Source: Arthrobacter nitrophenolicus
GTDB taxonomy: Bacteria; Actinomycetota; Actinomycetes; Actinomycetales; Micrococcaceae
Direction of reading: 5' to 3'
DNA length: 64,000 nt
Assembly (NCBI RefSeq): GCF_000332815.1
Contig: NZ_AOFD01000005.1
Span: 1 to 64,000 of the forward strand
Shown: positions 51,381 through 60,760 of the stretch, piece by piece
Layout: every line of letters starts with the position of its first letter
Position numbering within the stretch: the stretch's first letter is position 1
Program-made: the position numbers and the translations under genes
The notes under the pieces: generated by a model
Databases searched by the model: none
What the model was told of the DNA's origin: nothing
What the model saw: the letters and a program-made list of their open reading frames with translations, nothing else

Positions 51381-52568
51381 CTACGTCCGCTGGGGCTGCC
51401 GCTGTCCGGCCAGGTAGTCGAACAGCTGGCGGAGGCCGAAGGACCATTCCGGCAGCTCCTCGCAGGCTCCAACCCGGTTGACCAGGGTGCCGAGGTGCCT
51501 GCAGCTGATGCTCACCACGTCGCCGTGCTTGTGGGTGAAGCCCTGCCCCGGTTCGTCCCGGTCCTGCGTGGGCGCGAACAGGGTGCCGGTGAACAGTGCG
51601 AAGCCGTCCGGATACTGGTGATGCCGTCCGTAGGTCGCCGAGACGAGTTCCTCGAAGGGGCGGCTGATCCGGGCAACACTGTTCCGTCCTTCGAGCCGGA
51701 AGCCGTCCGGGCCCTCCACCCGCAGCAGGATCTCCTCCGCGCGCAGCGTCTCCAGGGTGAACGTCCCATCAAACAGCCGGATCAGCGGGCCGAGTGCGCT
51801 GGAGCCGTTGTTGTCCTTGGCCTTGCCCAGCAGCAGGGCGCTGCGGCCTTCGACGTCGCGGAGGTTTACGTCGTTGCCGAGCGTCGCCCCCACCACCTGG
51901 CCACGGGACGTGGCAATCAGCACCAGTTCGGGCTCGGGATTGTTCCAGGCGGAGAAGGCCGGGATGCCGATTCCGGCGCCGAGCCCCACGGATGAGAGGA
52001 CCGGCGCCTTGGTGAAGACCTCCGGGTCCGGCCCGATGCCCACCTCCAGGTACTGGGACCACAGCCCCTCGGCCATCAGGATGCGTTTGGCCTCGGCCGC
52101 TTCCGGGGAGCCCGGCCGGATCCCGTGGATGCTTCCGCCGAGGGCCTTCCCGACGAGTTCCCGCATGCCGGCTGCGCGGCCGGCATCACCCGCGCAGCGT
52201 TCTTCGATCACCCGCTCGATCATGCTGTCCACGAACGTCACGCCGCAGGCTTTGATGACCTGCAGGTCAACGGGCGCCAGCAGGTGCGGCCGGGCGGTGT
52301 CCCCGGCGAGGGAAGCGCCGACGACGTCGTCCGTCGACCAGCGCGGTTCGGCCAGGTCCGGGTCCGGCAGCGCAGCACGGACGGCTGCGGCGGGATCCGG
52401 CAGTTCCAGCAGTTCCGAGACGGTTCCGGCCAGGCGGTGCAGGTCGTAGACCGTGCCGCCGCTGACGGCAACCGGGCGCGGCCCGCCGGATTCAACGTCC
52501 CAGACCCGGCCGATCAGGAGTGCCTGCGCGGCATCCTCAGGCAGGACGGAGGCGGCGGAAATATTCAC
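51381..52568 (-). CDS. 2-keto-3-deoxy sugar acid dehydratase, FAH family (XylX-like)
   Basis: Fumarylacetoacetate-hydrolase-fold enzyme (395 residues) closely resembling Caulobacter XylX: LLAPVDLQVIKACGVTFVDSMIERVIEERCAGDAGRA, LWSQYLEVGIGPDPEVFTKAPVLSSVG, WNNPEPELVL, GNDVNLRDVEGRSALLLGKAKDNNGS and the YPDGFALFTGTLFAPTQDRDEPGQGFTHK region. These enzymes dehydrate a 2-keto-3-deoxy pentonate (xylonate or arabinonate) to 2-oxoglutarate semialdehyde, the substrate of the next gene's product. The GTG at 52568 overlaps the dehydrogenase stop (GTGA). Confidence 0.82.
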   Translation of the reverse strand: MNISAASVLPEDAAQALLIGRVWDVESGGPRPVAVSGGTVYDLHRLAGTVSELLELPDPAAAVRAALPDPDLAEPRWSTDDVVGASLAGDTARPHLLAPVDLQVIKACGVTFVDSMIERVIEERCAGDAGRAAGMRELVGKALGGSIHGIRPGSPEAAEAKRILMAEGLWSQYLEVGIGPDPEVFTKAPVLSSVGLGAGIGIPAFSAWNNPEPELVLIATSRGQVVGATLGNDVNLRDVEGRSALLLGKAKDNNGSSALGPLIRLFDGTFTLETLRAEEILLRVEGPDGFRLEGRNSVARISRPFEELVSATYGRHHQYPDGFALFTGTLFAPTQDRDEPGQGFTHKHGDVVSISCRHLGTLVNRVGACEELPEWSFGLRQLFDYLAGQRQPQRT

Positions 52569-54094
52569 TGCAGGCCCTCCCCGCTCGACGTGCGGGAACC
52601 GGACCCGCCGGACGGGTGGTGCCAGACGCCGTCGACCCTTTGCGGGACGCGCCACGGATTGCCGTCCTGCAGCGGTTCGGGCAGCCGCGCCGCCGGGAAG
52701 GACTGGTACGCCACGGGCCGGAGGAAGCGGCGGATGGCCGCCGTCCCCACCGATGTGGTGGCGGACGTGGTGGCCGGGTACGGCCCGCCGTGGTGCTGGG
52801 CGTAGCTGACGGTGACGCCCGTGGGCCAGCCGTTCCAGAGGACCCGGCCGCTGATGTCCACCAGCCGGGCAGCCAGCGCCGCGACGTCGTCGTCCTCCTC
52901 GGCCTGCAGCGTGGTGGTCAGCTGCCCTTCCAGCAGCCCGGCCAGTCCGGGAAGCTCCGCCTGGTCCTGGTACTCCACCACCAGGCTGGCCGGACCGAAC
53001 ATCTCCTGCCGGAGCAGGCCGGGATTCTTCCGGACCTCCGCGGCGGTGGTGAGCAGGACCGTGGGGGACGGCTCCTCGGCGAAGTCGCCCGCCAGCAGGA
53101 CGTCAACACCCCCACTGCCCCGAAGTCCGGCAACCGCGTCGGCGTAGCCTGCGTGCAGCCGCTCGCTGAGCAGCCGGGCGGGTGTGAAGGCCGAGAGCTC
53201 CTGTTCCAGCTGGCCGCGGATCTCCGCCGCGTGCCGGGCAGGAACGAACAGCAGGCCGGGCTTGGTGCAGAACTGGCCCATGCCCAGCGTGAAGGACGCG
53301 GCGTAGCCGGCAAGGATCTCAGCCCGCCGCGACGCCCAGGCCTTTGGCATGGCGAAGACTGCGTTGATGCCGCCCAGCTCACCGAAGAACGGAATGGGCT
53401 CGGGCCGCGCGGCGATGCGGTTGAGCAGCGCCCGGCCGCCCGCTGTGGAACCGGTGAAGCCGACAGCCTTGACCAGCGGGTCGTCCACAAGTGCCTCCCC
53501 CGCCTGGCGGCCCGTCACCAGGGCGAACAGGCCCGACGGCGCGCCGGCACCATCCAGCGCGTCGGTCACTGTCCGGGCGGTGCGCGCTGCCAGCTCCGCA
53601 TGGGCGTCATGCGCCTTGTGGACGACGGCGCAGCCGGCCGCCAGGGCCGAAGCGCTGTCGCCGCCCATCACGCTGAAGGCGAAGGGGAAGTTCGAGGCCC
53701 CAAACACGCCCACGACGCCGAGCGGCACGTTGTACCGCCGCAGGTCCGGCCGCGGTCCCATGCCCCAGGCGGGATCGGCGTGGTCAATGGTGGCGTCAAA
53801 GTGCTCGCCGAGCCGGATTTCAGCTGCAAAGAGGCGCAGCTGGAAGACAGCGCGCTTCAGTTCACCCTCCAGCCGGGCAACAGCCAGGTGGGTTTCCCGG
53901 GCGGCGATTTCAACCAGCCCGGCGCTGTCCTGCTCGAGGCCCGCGGCAATGGCTTCCAGCCAGCCGGCGCGCCGGTCCGGGTCCGCCTGCCGGCCCAGCT
54001 CGAAGGCGCGATGGGCCGCCTCCACCGCCTCGTTCAACTGGGCCACGGCGGTTGCCGGCTGCAGCGTGCCGGCGGACAGTCCGGCGGCGCTCAT
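52565..54094 (-). CDS. 2,5-dioxovalerate (alpha-ketoglutaric semialdehyde) dehydrogenase
   Basis: NAD(P)-dependent aldehyde dehydrogenase (509 residues) of the alpha-ketoglutaric-semialdehyde type: [68 protein letters not shown] and the active-site MGQFCTKPG (Cys). It oxidises 2-oxoglutarate semialdehyde to 2-oxoglutarate, feeding the TCA cycle. The ATG overlaps the dehydratase stop (ATGA), and its stop overlaps the XylX-like start, so the three genes are tightly coupled. Confidence 0.87.
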   Translation of the reverse strand: MSAAGLSAGTLQPATAVAQLNEAVEAAHRAFELGRQADPDRRAGWLEAIAAGLEQDSAGLVEIAARETHLAVARLEGELKRAVFQLRLFAAEIRLGEHFDATIDHADPAWGMGPRPDLRRYNVPLGVVGVFGASNFPFAFSVMGGDSASALAAGCAVVHKAHDAHAELAARTARTVTDALDGAGAPSGLFALVTGRQAGEALVDDPLVKAVGFTGSTAGGRALLNRIAARPEPIPFFGELGGINAVFAMPKAWASRRAEILAGYAASFTLGMGQFCTKPGLLFVPARHAAEIRGQLEQELSAFTPARLLSERLHAGYADAVAGLRGSGGVDVLLAGDFAEEPSPTVLLTTAAEVRKNPGLLRQEMFGPASLVVEYQDQAELPGLAGLLEGQLTTTLQAEEDDDVAALAARLVDISGRVLWNGWPTGVTVSYAQHHGGPYPATTSATTSVGTAAIRRFLRPVAYQSFPAARLPEPLQDGNPWRVPQRVDGVWHHPSGGSGSRTSSGEGLQ

Positions 54095-55437
54095 CGCCCG
54101 GTTCCCGCAGCGGCCAGGGACGCGCCGGTAACGGCGGCGCGGTTGCCCACTTCCTGCCAGCCGGCCCCGTCCGGGAATTCCCAGCGGGCCCGGGAGGCGG
54201 CATACATTTCAGCTCCGGTGCCGGGCAGAACCGGGGCGGCGTAGCGCCCGCCGACGATCCGGACCGGTTCGGCGAAATGCTCGTGCAGGTGGTCCACAAA
54301 TTCAATCATCCGGTTTTCCTGGCTGCGCCCCACCACGGCGTAGTCGAAGAAGGAGAAGTGCTGGACCAGCTCGCACAGGCCAACACCGCCGGCGTGCGGG
54401 CACACCGGTACGCCGAACTTGGCTGCCAGCAGCAGGATGGCGATGTTCTCGCTGACGCCGCCCACGCGGGTCGAGTCGAGCTGGAGCACATCGATGGCGC
54501 CGGCCTGCAACAGCTGCTTGAAGATGATGCGGCTGGCAACCGCCTCGCCCGTGGCCACCCGCACCGGGGCAACGCCCTTGCGGATGTCGGCGTGGCCGAG
54601 GATGTCGTCGGTGCTGGTGGGCTCCTCGATCCAGTACGGGTTGAACTCAGCCAGCTGGTTGACCCATTCAATGGCTTCGGATACTTCCCAGCGCTGGTTG
54701 GCGTCGATGGCGATGGGGAGGTCTCCCACCGCTTCCCGGGCAAGCGCCATGCGGCGGCGGTCGTCGTTGATGTCCCCGCCCACCTTGAGCTTGATCATCG
54801 AGAAGCCGTCGGCCGCGGCCTCCTTGCTCAGCCGCACGAGCTTTTCGTCGCTGTAGCCGAGCCAGCCCGGCGAGGTGGTGTAGGCGGGGAAGCCGTCAGC
54901 CTTAAGCGCGGCAATCCGCTCCTCTTTGCCAGCCTGGCCGGCGCGCAGGATGTCCAGCGCCTCCTCCGGGCTTAGGGCGTCCCGGATATGGGTGAAGTCG
55001 ACCACGCTGACGAGCTCTTCAGGGGTCATTTCGCTGAGCAGGAGCCACAGCGGCTTGTTTTCGCGGCGGGCACGGATGTCCCACAGCGCACTGACCAGGG
55101 CGCCGCACGCCATCTGGGTGACGCCCTTTTCCGGGCCCAGCCAGCGGAGCTGGGAGTCGTGGATGAGGAGCTTGGAGGCGCCGCCAAGATCGTAGATGAG
55201 TTCGTCGATGTCGCGGCCCAGGAGCAGGCGGGCGTAGGCGTCGATGGCTGCCGTGAGGATTTCGTTGCCCCGGCCGCAGCTGAAGACGAAGCCGTGGCCC
55301 TCGTCGCCCGCATCGGTGCGGATGACCACGTAGGCGGCAGAGTAGTCGGGGTCCACGTTGACCGCGTCGGACCCGTCAAGCTCCAGGGACGTGGGGAAAC
55401 GGACGTCCTGGGTCTTGATGGAGGTGATGGAAGGCAT
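54091..55437 (-). CDS. L-fuconate dehydratase-like enolase-superfamily enzyme
   Basis: Acid-sugar dehydratase of the enolase superfamily (448 residues). Catalytic Lys motif MIKLKVGGD, metal ligands in [18 protein letters not shown] and TGEAV, and the His/Asp dyad region CPHAGG match L-fuconate dehydratase (FucD). FucD enzymes also accept D-arabinonate, which has the same stereochemistry. With XylX-like and semialdehyde dehydrogenase downstream, the pathway would yield 2-oxoglutarate rather than pyruvate plus lactate. Start at 55437 is tentative; TTG at 55446 is possible. Confidence 0.83.
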   Translation of the reverse strand: MPSITSIKTQDVRFPTSLELDGSDAVNVDPDYSAAYVVIRTDAGDEGHGFVFSCGRGNEILTAAIDAYARLLLGRDIDELIYDLGGASKLLIHDSQLRWLGPEKGVTQMACGALVSALWDIRARRENKPLWLLLSEMTPEELVSVVDFTHIRDALSPEEALDILRAGQAGKEERIAALKADGFPAYTTSPGWLGYSDEKLVRLSKEAAADGFSMIKLKVGGDINDDRRRMALAREAVGDLPIAIDANQRWEVSEAIEWVNQLAEFNPYWIEEPTSTDDILGHADIRKGVAPVRVATGEAVASRIIFKQLLQAGAIDVLQLDSTRVGGVSENIAILLLAAKFGVPVCPHAGGVGLCELVQHFSFFDYAVVGRSQENRMIEFVDHLHEHFAEPVRIVGGRYAAPVLPGTGAEMYAASRARWEFPDGAGWQEVGNRAAVTGASLAAAGTGR

Positions 55438-55480
55438 GGATCTCAACTTTCATGGAAGAACTGGAGAGGGAAAGATTCGA

Positions 55481-55511
55481 TTCCTATACGAATTATGAAA
55501 ATCATATAGGA
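55481..55511. promoter_or_regulatory. GntR operator pair upstream of dehydratase operon
   Basis: TTCCTATACGA (55481-55491) and its inverted relative ATCATATAGGA (55501-55511) lie 44 bases before the dehydratase start. The same motif occurs twice before the MFS transporter gene (56460 and 56479). The adjacent GntR protein is the obvious candidate ligand-responsive repressor. Confidence 0.65.
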
Positions 55512-55562
55512 CAGGTGACGCAGGTCAAGCCCCCACCTGCCCGGCCGGCTTCCGGAGGCACC

Positions 55563-55591
55563 AAAAAGCCCCGGCCACTGCGGGCCGGGGC
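55563..55591 (-). terminator. Rho-independent terminator of the gntR gene
   Basis: Reading leftward: GCCCCGGCC stem, six-base loop, GGCCGGGGC, then TTTTT (55567-55563). It lies just after the GntR stop at 55604, giving a classical terminator. Confidence 0.85.
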
Positions 55592-55603
55592 GAAGGGTTG
55601 GAC

Positions 55604-56326
55604 CTACGTGATGATGCGCTTCCGGGGCGGGCCACTGTCTTCGAGCGGCGCAAGCTCGCCCTCGAAAGCCTTGGCGAACCTGTCGAAGGAGTTGCGGATA
55701 TGGGTGGTCATTGCGGCCTCGGCCTGCTCCGGATCGCAGGCTTCGATTGCCTCCCGGACGGCCGTGTGTTCGGCTACCGTGATGGCGCCGTCCACATCGG
55801 CGGGGTACAGGCGGAAGGTGTGCAGGTGGCAATGGGTCTGGGCGAAGGCATGCCGGACCACGGGATTTCCGGACGCGGCGAGGATGGTGTCATGGAACCG
55901 GGTGTCATGGGCCACCAGGTCCTGGCGCAGGTCCCCGCTGGATTCCATGACATCCCGGAAAGCCTCAAGCTCCTTCTTCAGGGCAGGAGCCGGATTGGCC
56001 AGCCTGTCCACCGCAGCAGCCCGGGCCGCCCAGGGCTCGACGAGGAGTCGGAACTCAAACAGCGAGCGCAATTCGGGCAGATCCAGCAGGGGCGTGGTGC
56101 TGTATCCCCGCCCGGGGTTGTAGACCACCAGGTTGTCGCCCTCCAGTCGCTGCAGGACCTCGCGGACCGGAGTCTGGGACACTCCCAGGCTGCGCGCCAC
56201 GGCGTCGATGTTGATGCGCGCCCCCGGGGCGAGGTCGCCTTCCAGGATGGAGGCCCGCATGGCCGAGTAGACGTCGGAGACGGCAGCCTTGCCGCGGGGC
56301 ATGTCGGACGCTGGACGTGGGGGCAC
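55604..56326 (-). CDS. GntR-family regulator with FCD domain
   Basis: Transcriptional regulator (240 residues). The N-terminal winged helix reads VYSAMRASILEGDLAPGARINIDAVARSLGVSQTPVREVLQRLEGDNLVVYNPGRGY; the C-terminal FCD ligand domain contains LFEFRLLVEPWAARAA, HDTRFHDTILAASGNPVV and the metal/ligand HTAVREAI segments. The GTG at 56326 is preferred because AAGAGG lies at the right distance. It probably represses both flanking transcripts until the sugar acid or its keto-deoxy product binds. Confidence 0.85.
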   Translation of the reverse strand: MPPRPASDMPRGKAAVSDVYSAMRASILEGDLAPGARINIDAVARSLGVSQTPVREVLQRLEGDNLVVYNPGRGYSTTPLLDLPELRSLFEFRLLVEPWAARAAAVDRLANPAPALKKELEAFRDVMESSGDLRQDLVAHDTRFHDTILAASGNPVVRHAFAQTHCHLHTFRLYPADVDGAITVAEHTAVREAIEACDPEQAEAAMTTHIRNSFDRFAKAFEGELAPLEDSGPPRKRIIT

Positions 56327-56459
56327 GCAATTACCTCTTGAATTCGCTGTGGACTTGGCACCCGGACGGGCGGGAGCCACTTGGGGAATCATAAGCCACG
56401 CGCCGGGGCGGACCGGCGCGAAGAACAAATTCCCATCAGGACTTGATCCCCATCACAAT

Positions 56460-56489
56460 TTCTATATGATTAACCAGATTCCTATACGA
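56460..56489. promoter_or_regulatory. GntR operator pair upstream of MFS gene
   Basis: TTCTATATGAT (56460-56470) and TTCCTATACGA (56479-56489), 80-110 bases before the transporter ATG. Same 11-bp motif as before the dehydratase gene, in a shared AT-rich patch. Confidence 0.65.
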
Positions 56490-56568
56490 TTTCGCTGAGC
56501 AGATCGGCACCCTCCCCATCCCCCTGTGCGTAATGCACCGAAGCCATGTATACGTCGAAGGAGACCGC

Positions 56569-57899
56569 ATGACTACGCTCGGAAGTAAATCGTCCATCAA
56601 CACCTCCACACCCCCCTCCCGCCTGATGACCCGGAAGCGCTGGGCCATCATCTGGCTTGCCTTCGTGGGCCTCAGCATCAACTACCTGGATCGCTCCAGC
56701 CTCAGCGTCGCCCTGCCTTTCATGGGCGAGGACTTCGAACTCACCGCCACCCAGCAGGGCCTGATCTTCGCCGCGTTCTTCTGGGCCTACGACTTCTGCC
56801 AGCTTGCTGCCGGCTGGTACGTGGACAAGGTGGGACCGCGCCGGTCCTTCTCGCTGGCCGCGCTGTGGTGGTCCGTCTTCACCATGGTGACCGCCGCCGC
56901 CTCCAACTTCTGGTCCCTCTTCGCCGCCCGTTTCCTGCTGGGCGTGGGCGAAAGCCCCGCCCCCAGCACTGCAGCGAAGGTAGTTGCCACCTGGTTCCCC
57001 GTCCGCGAACGCGCCTTCGCCACCAGCATCTGGGACTCGGGCTCACGCGTGGGTGCCGTCATTGCCCTGCCAATCGTCACCCTCATCGTTGCCTTCACCT
57101 CATGGCACGCGGTGTTCATCATCATCGGCCTTGCGGGAATCATCTGGGCCGCGGTGTGGTGGAAGGTCTACCGCAGCCCGGAGGAGCACCCGGGCGCAAA
57201 CGCTGCCGAGGTCAGCTACATCCAGGAAGGCGGCGCCCGCGGTGCGGCCAGCGATGACGAAGGTGCAGCCAAGCTCCCGTGGCGCTCCCTGTTCAAGTAC
57301 CGCACTATCCTGAGCATGATGTTCGGCTTCTTCTGCCTGAACAGCGCCATCTACTTCTTCATCACGTTCTTCCCGAGCTACCTGGTGAAGGAACGCGGCT
57401 TCGACCTCCTCAAGCTGGGCTTCTTTGGCGCCATTCCTGGCATTTGCGCTGTCCTGTTCGGCTGGCTGGGCGGCTACCTGGCAGACCGTGCCGTCCGGGC
57501 CGGAGCCCCGGTCAGCAAGGTCCGCAAGATCGCCATCGCCGGAGGCTCGCCGGCGGCTCGGTCATCATGTTCGCCGCCCTGGTGCCGGAGGCCTGGATGG
57601 CCCTGGCACTGCTGTCCCTCGCCTACTCCAGCCTCACCGTCGCCGCCACCGGCATCTGGTCGCTGCCGGCCGACGTCGCGCCAAGCTCGCGCCACGTCGG
57701 TTCCATCGGCGGGCTGCAAAACTTTGCGTCCAACCTCGCCGGCATCTTCACCCCGATCCTGATCGGCGTCCTGGTGGACCAGACCGGATCCTTCGTGGCA
57801 CCGCTGGCAGTGATCGGCTTCGTCTCGCTGATTGGTGCAGCGAACTACCTGTTCGTCATCGGCAAGATCGAGCCCCTGAAGGTCAAGGCCGAGGCCTAG
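56569..57899 (+). CDS. MFS transporter, anion:cation symporter type (frameshifted)
   Basis: Major facilitator with 12 predicted helices, ACS-type (relatives carry glucarate, galactonate or hexuronates). Features: NYLDRSSLSVALPFMGEDF in TM1, DKVGPRRSFS in the loop 2-3 and FLLGVGESPAPSTAAKVVATWFPVRERAFATSIWDSGS in TM4-5. The frame changes near 57550 (one C lost in GGCCTC); downstream GGSVIMFAALVPEAWMALAL continues normally to a 443-residue protein. AAGGAGA precedes the ATG. Expected to import the sugar acid degraded by the facing operon. Confidence 0.84.
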
Positions 57900-57915
57900 C
57901 CCCTCACTCAGACTG

Positions 57916-57947
57916 CGACGGCGGCACCCACCCGGGTGCCGCCGTCG
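57916..57947 (+). terminator. Terminator after the MFS gene
   Basis: Perfect 14-bp stem CGACGGCGGCACCC (57916-57929) and GGGTGCCGCCGTCG (57934-57947) with a 4-base loop, 17 bases past the stop. Confidence 0.8.
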
Positions 57948-57955
57948 TCCGTCAT

Positions 57956-58014
57956 CGCGGGGTCACTGCACGCCCAATCCAGGGGCCGGAAGAGGCCGAA
58001 AGTGACCCCGCGTT
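57956..58014. repeat. GCGGGGTCA inverted-repeat element (second copy)
   Basis: Arms CGCGGGGTCAC and GTGACCCCGCG flank a 37-bp centre that contains GCCCAATCC, similar to the element at 41465-41525. It lies between the convergent MFS and pta genes. Confidence 0.65.
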
Positions 58015-58018
58015 GCTG

Positions 58019-60120
58019 TCAATGGCTGTTGCTGACGGGGTCCTGGGCAAGCGGCGCCTGCGCCTGGATGGCGGTGATGGCCACCGTGTTCACGATGTCC
58101 TCCACGGTGCAGCCGCGGGAGAGGTCGTTGACCGGCTTCCGCAGCCCCTGCAGGACCGGCCCGACGGCGACGGCCCCGGAGCTCTGCTGCACCGCCTTGT
58201 ACGTGTTGTTGCCGGTGTTGAGGTCCGGGAAAATGAACACGGTAGCCTGCCCGGCCACGGAGGAGCCAGGCATCTTGGACTCGGCGATCGAGGCGTCCAC
58301 GGCGGCGTCGTACTGGATGGGCCCCTCGACGGCGAGGTCCGGCCTGCGCTGGCGCACCAGTTCGGTGGCCTGCCGCACCTCGTCCACCGCCTCGCCGGAG
58401 CCCGATCCGCCGGTGGAGTAGGAGAGCATCGCCACCCGGGGCTCCACCCCGAACTGCGCCGCGGTTTCCGCCGAGGCCAGCGCTATGTCCGCCAGCTGCT
58501 CCACGTTGGGGTCCGGGTTCACGGCACAGTCGCCGTACACCAGCACGCGGTCCGGCATGAGCATCAGGAACACCGAGGACACGATCTTCACACCGGGGCG
58601 CGTCTTCACGAACTCCAGCGCCGGCCGGATGGTGTGTGCCGTGGTGTGCGCCGCGCCGGACACCATGCCGTCCACCACGCCCAGCTGGACCATCATGGTG
58701 CCGAAGTAGCTCACGTCCTGCATGATCTCCAGGGCCTTGGCAAGGTCCACGCCCTTATGCGCACGGAGCTCGGCGTACTTTTCGGCGAACTTCTGGCGCA
58801 GGTCCGAGGTTGCCGGGTCCACCACGCTGATCCCTGAAAGGTCGATGCCCCGGGCCGCGGCCAGCTCACGGACGTCCGACTCCGGGCCCAGGACGGTCAG
58901 GTCGCAGACGTCGCGGCGGTGCAGGATCTCGGCGGCGCGCAGGATCCGCACATCCGTGCCCTCCGGCAGCACCACGTGCCGGCGCTGCGAACGGGCCCGC
59001 TCGATGAGGTCATGCAGGAACCGCAGCGGGGTCATCCGTTCAGGCCGCGGCAGGTGCAGGCGCTCCACCAGTTCGGTCTCGTCCACCCGGCGCGACCACA
59101 GGCCCACGGCCGAGGCCACCTTGCGCCGGTGCCCGGACCAGATCTCGCTCCGGACCTCAGAGACCCGCTTCGCGGTGGTGTAGGTGTCCTCCCGGGAGGC
59201 GAACACCGGGAAGGGCGCCTGCGCCAGGAGCGGATAGATGTTGGCATCCGGTGCCAGGCCGCCGGTGAGGATCAACGCGGATGCCACCGGGAATTCTGGC
59301 GAGAAGGACGAAGCCAGGCATGCCACCATCACGTCCGCCCGGTCCCCCGGCACGATCACCAGGGCGCCTCATCCAGGACGTTGAGGAAGTTGCCCACGTT
59401 CATGGCCGCCACCTTGATGTCCTTAACGTCACGCTCCATGTCCGGGCGGCCGGCGATCTGGCGCACTCCGAGCGCCGTGGCCACTTCGCCGGTGGTGGGC
59501 CGCGCGATCTGCTCCAGCTCTGGCAGGACGTACACGGGACGGCCGGACGCGCCCACCTTCACCTCCGCGGCAATGGCGTCCACCAGGTCCGGGTCCGCGC
59601 GGTTCACCAGGATGGCCAGCAGCGCGCACTTTTCCGCGGACAGCTCCTTCCGGGCAACCTCGACGGCGGCCGCCGCCTCCGCCACGGTCCGCCCCTTGGC
59701 GCCCACCACGGCCACCACCGGGGCGGCAAGGTTGTTGGCCAGGCGGGCGTTGAGGTCGAACTCGACGGCGGCGTCCTGGCCTGTGAGGTCCGTTCCCTCC
59801 ACGATCACCACGTCGCAGTGCCGCGAGATGTCGGCGAAGATCTCCACGCACCGTGAGTCGATCTCCTCGCGGTTGCCCTCAGCCAGCAGGCTGCGGACTT
59901 CCTGGAACGTCAGGCCGCCGCGGCAGCGCTCGTCCTCCAGCGCGAACCGGGACTTCATCAGGGCCACCATGGGATCGTCCGCGGCGGAAGGGCCGGTGAC
60001 CACGGGCTTGAAGAAACCGATCCTGTCCGCGTGCCGGTGCAGGGTGTCCGCCAGGCCCAGGGCCACGAGGGACTTGCCCGATCCTGGAGTGGTTGCGCTG
60101 ACGTAGATGCCTTTGGCCAT
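58019..60120 (-). CDS. pta: Phosphate acetyltransferase, three-domain form (frameshifted)
   Basis: Phosphotransacetylase (about 700 residues when restored), making acetyl phosphate from acetyl-CoA. N-terminal P-loop domain (SATTPGSGKSLVALGLADTL), a DRTGG domain and the C-terminal catalytic domain with RRHVVLPEGTDVRILRAAEIL, GTMMVQLGVVDGMVSGAAHTTAHTIRPAL and SSVFLMLMPDRVLVYGDCAVNPDP. The frame changes near 59368 where GAGGGCGCC lacks one G. Start at 60120 behind AAAGGGCGG. Works with AckA (49720) in acetate overflow or uptake. Confidence 0.9.
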
Positions 60121-60242
60121 GGTCCGCCCTTTGCTGGTCTGCTTCTGCCGGTCCCTCCATCCTTGCACCTCGCGGCCACGCACAGGGCACCCCGGCCCGC
60201 CGTCGTCCGCTCCCGCCCTTGACACCGGACCCCCTCATGGGA

Positions 60243-60264
60243 TTACCTAATGAACATTCGGTAA
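60243..60264. promoter_or_regulatory. Putative PaaR-type operator
   Basis: 22-bp dyad: TTACCTAATG and CATTCGGTAA separated by AA, symmetric at 18 of 22 positions, lying 23 bases before the paaI start. Probably bound by the TetR regulator at 62197. Confidence 0.65.
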
Positions 60265-60286
60265 ATAAAGCTGGAGGCAATGACGC

Positions 60287-60754
60287 ATGGCTGAAACAAC
60301 ACTTTCCGGGCCACCCCACCCCATCCTGGAAAACGACTATGCCTCCGAGTGGATGGGCATCGAGGTCCTCTCGCTCAGCGACGGCCACGCCACCATCCGG
60401 ATGACCCTCCGGCAGGAAATGCTCAACGGCTTCGGCATGGCCCACGGCGGAATGATCTTCGCCTTCGGTGACACCGCCTTCGCGCTCGCCTGCAACCCGA
60501 TCAACCCGGCGCCCGGCGAGGAGAACACCATTACCGTGGCCTCCGGCGTGGACATCAATTTCCTCAAGCCCGCGTTCCGCGGCCAGGTGCTGACCGCCGT
60601 CGCGGACCGCCGTTCCAGCGCCGGCCGCAGCGGCCTGTACGACATCCAGATCTTCGCCGCCGACGCGGACCAGCCCGAATCCCCCACCTCCGGCACCCCC
60701 GGCGAGCTCGTTGCAGAGTTCCGCGGACGCAGCCGCACCATCCCCAAGAAGTAG
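60287..60754 (+). CDS. paaI: PaaI-type hotdog thioesterase
   Basis: Acyl-CoA thioesterase of the PaaI family (155 residues) that removes CoA from ring-hydroxylated phenylacetyl-CoA by-products. The hotdog fold has MLNGFGMAHGGMIFAFGDTAFALACN (catalytic Asp region) and VDINFLKPAFRGQVLTAVAD. The ATG at 60287 is followed seven bases after its stop by paaK, and a TetR operator lies upstream. The paaABCDE oxygenase genes are not in this window. Confidence 0.87.
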   Translation: MAETTLSGPPHPILENDYASEWMGIEVLSLSDGHATIRMTLRQEMLNGFGMAHGGMIFAFGDTAFALACNPINPAPGEENTITVASGVDINFLKPAFRGQVLTAVADRRSSAGRSGLYDIQIFAADADQPESPTSGTPGELVAEFRGRSRTIPKK

Positions 60755-60760
60755 GAAACA

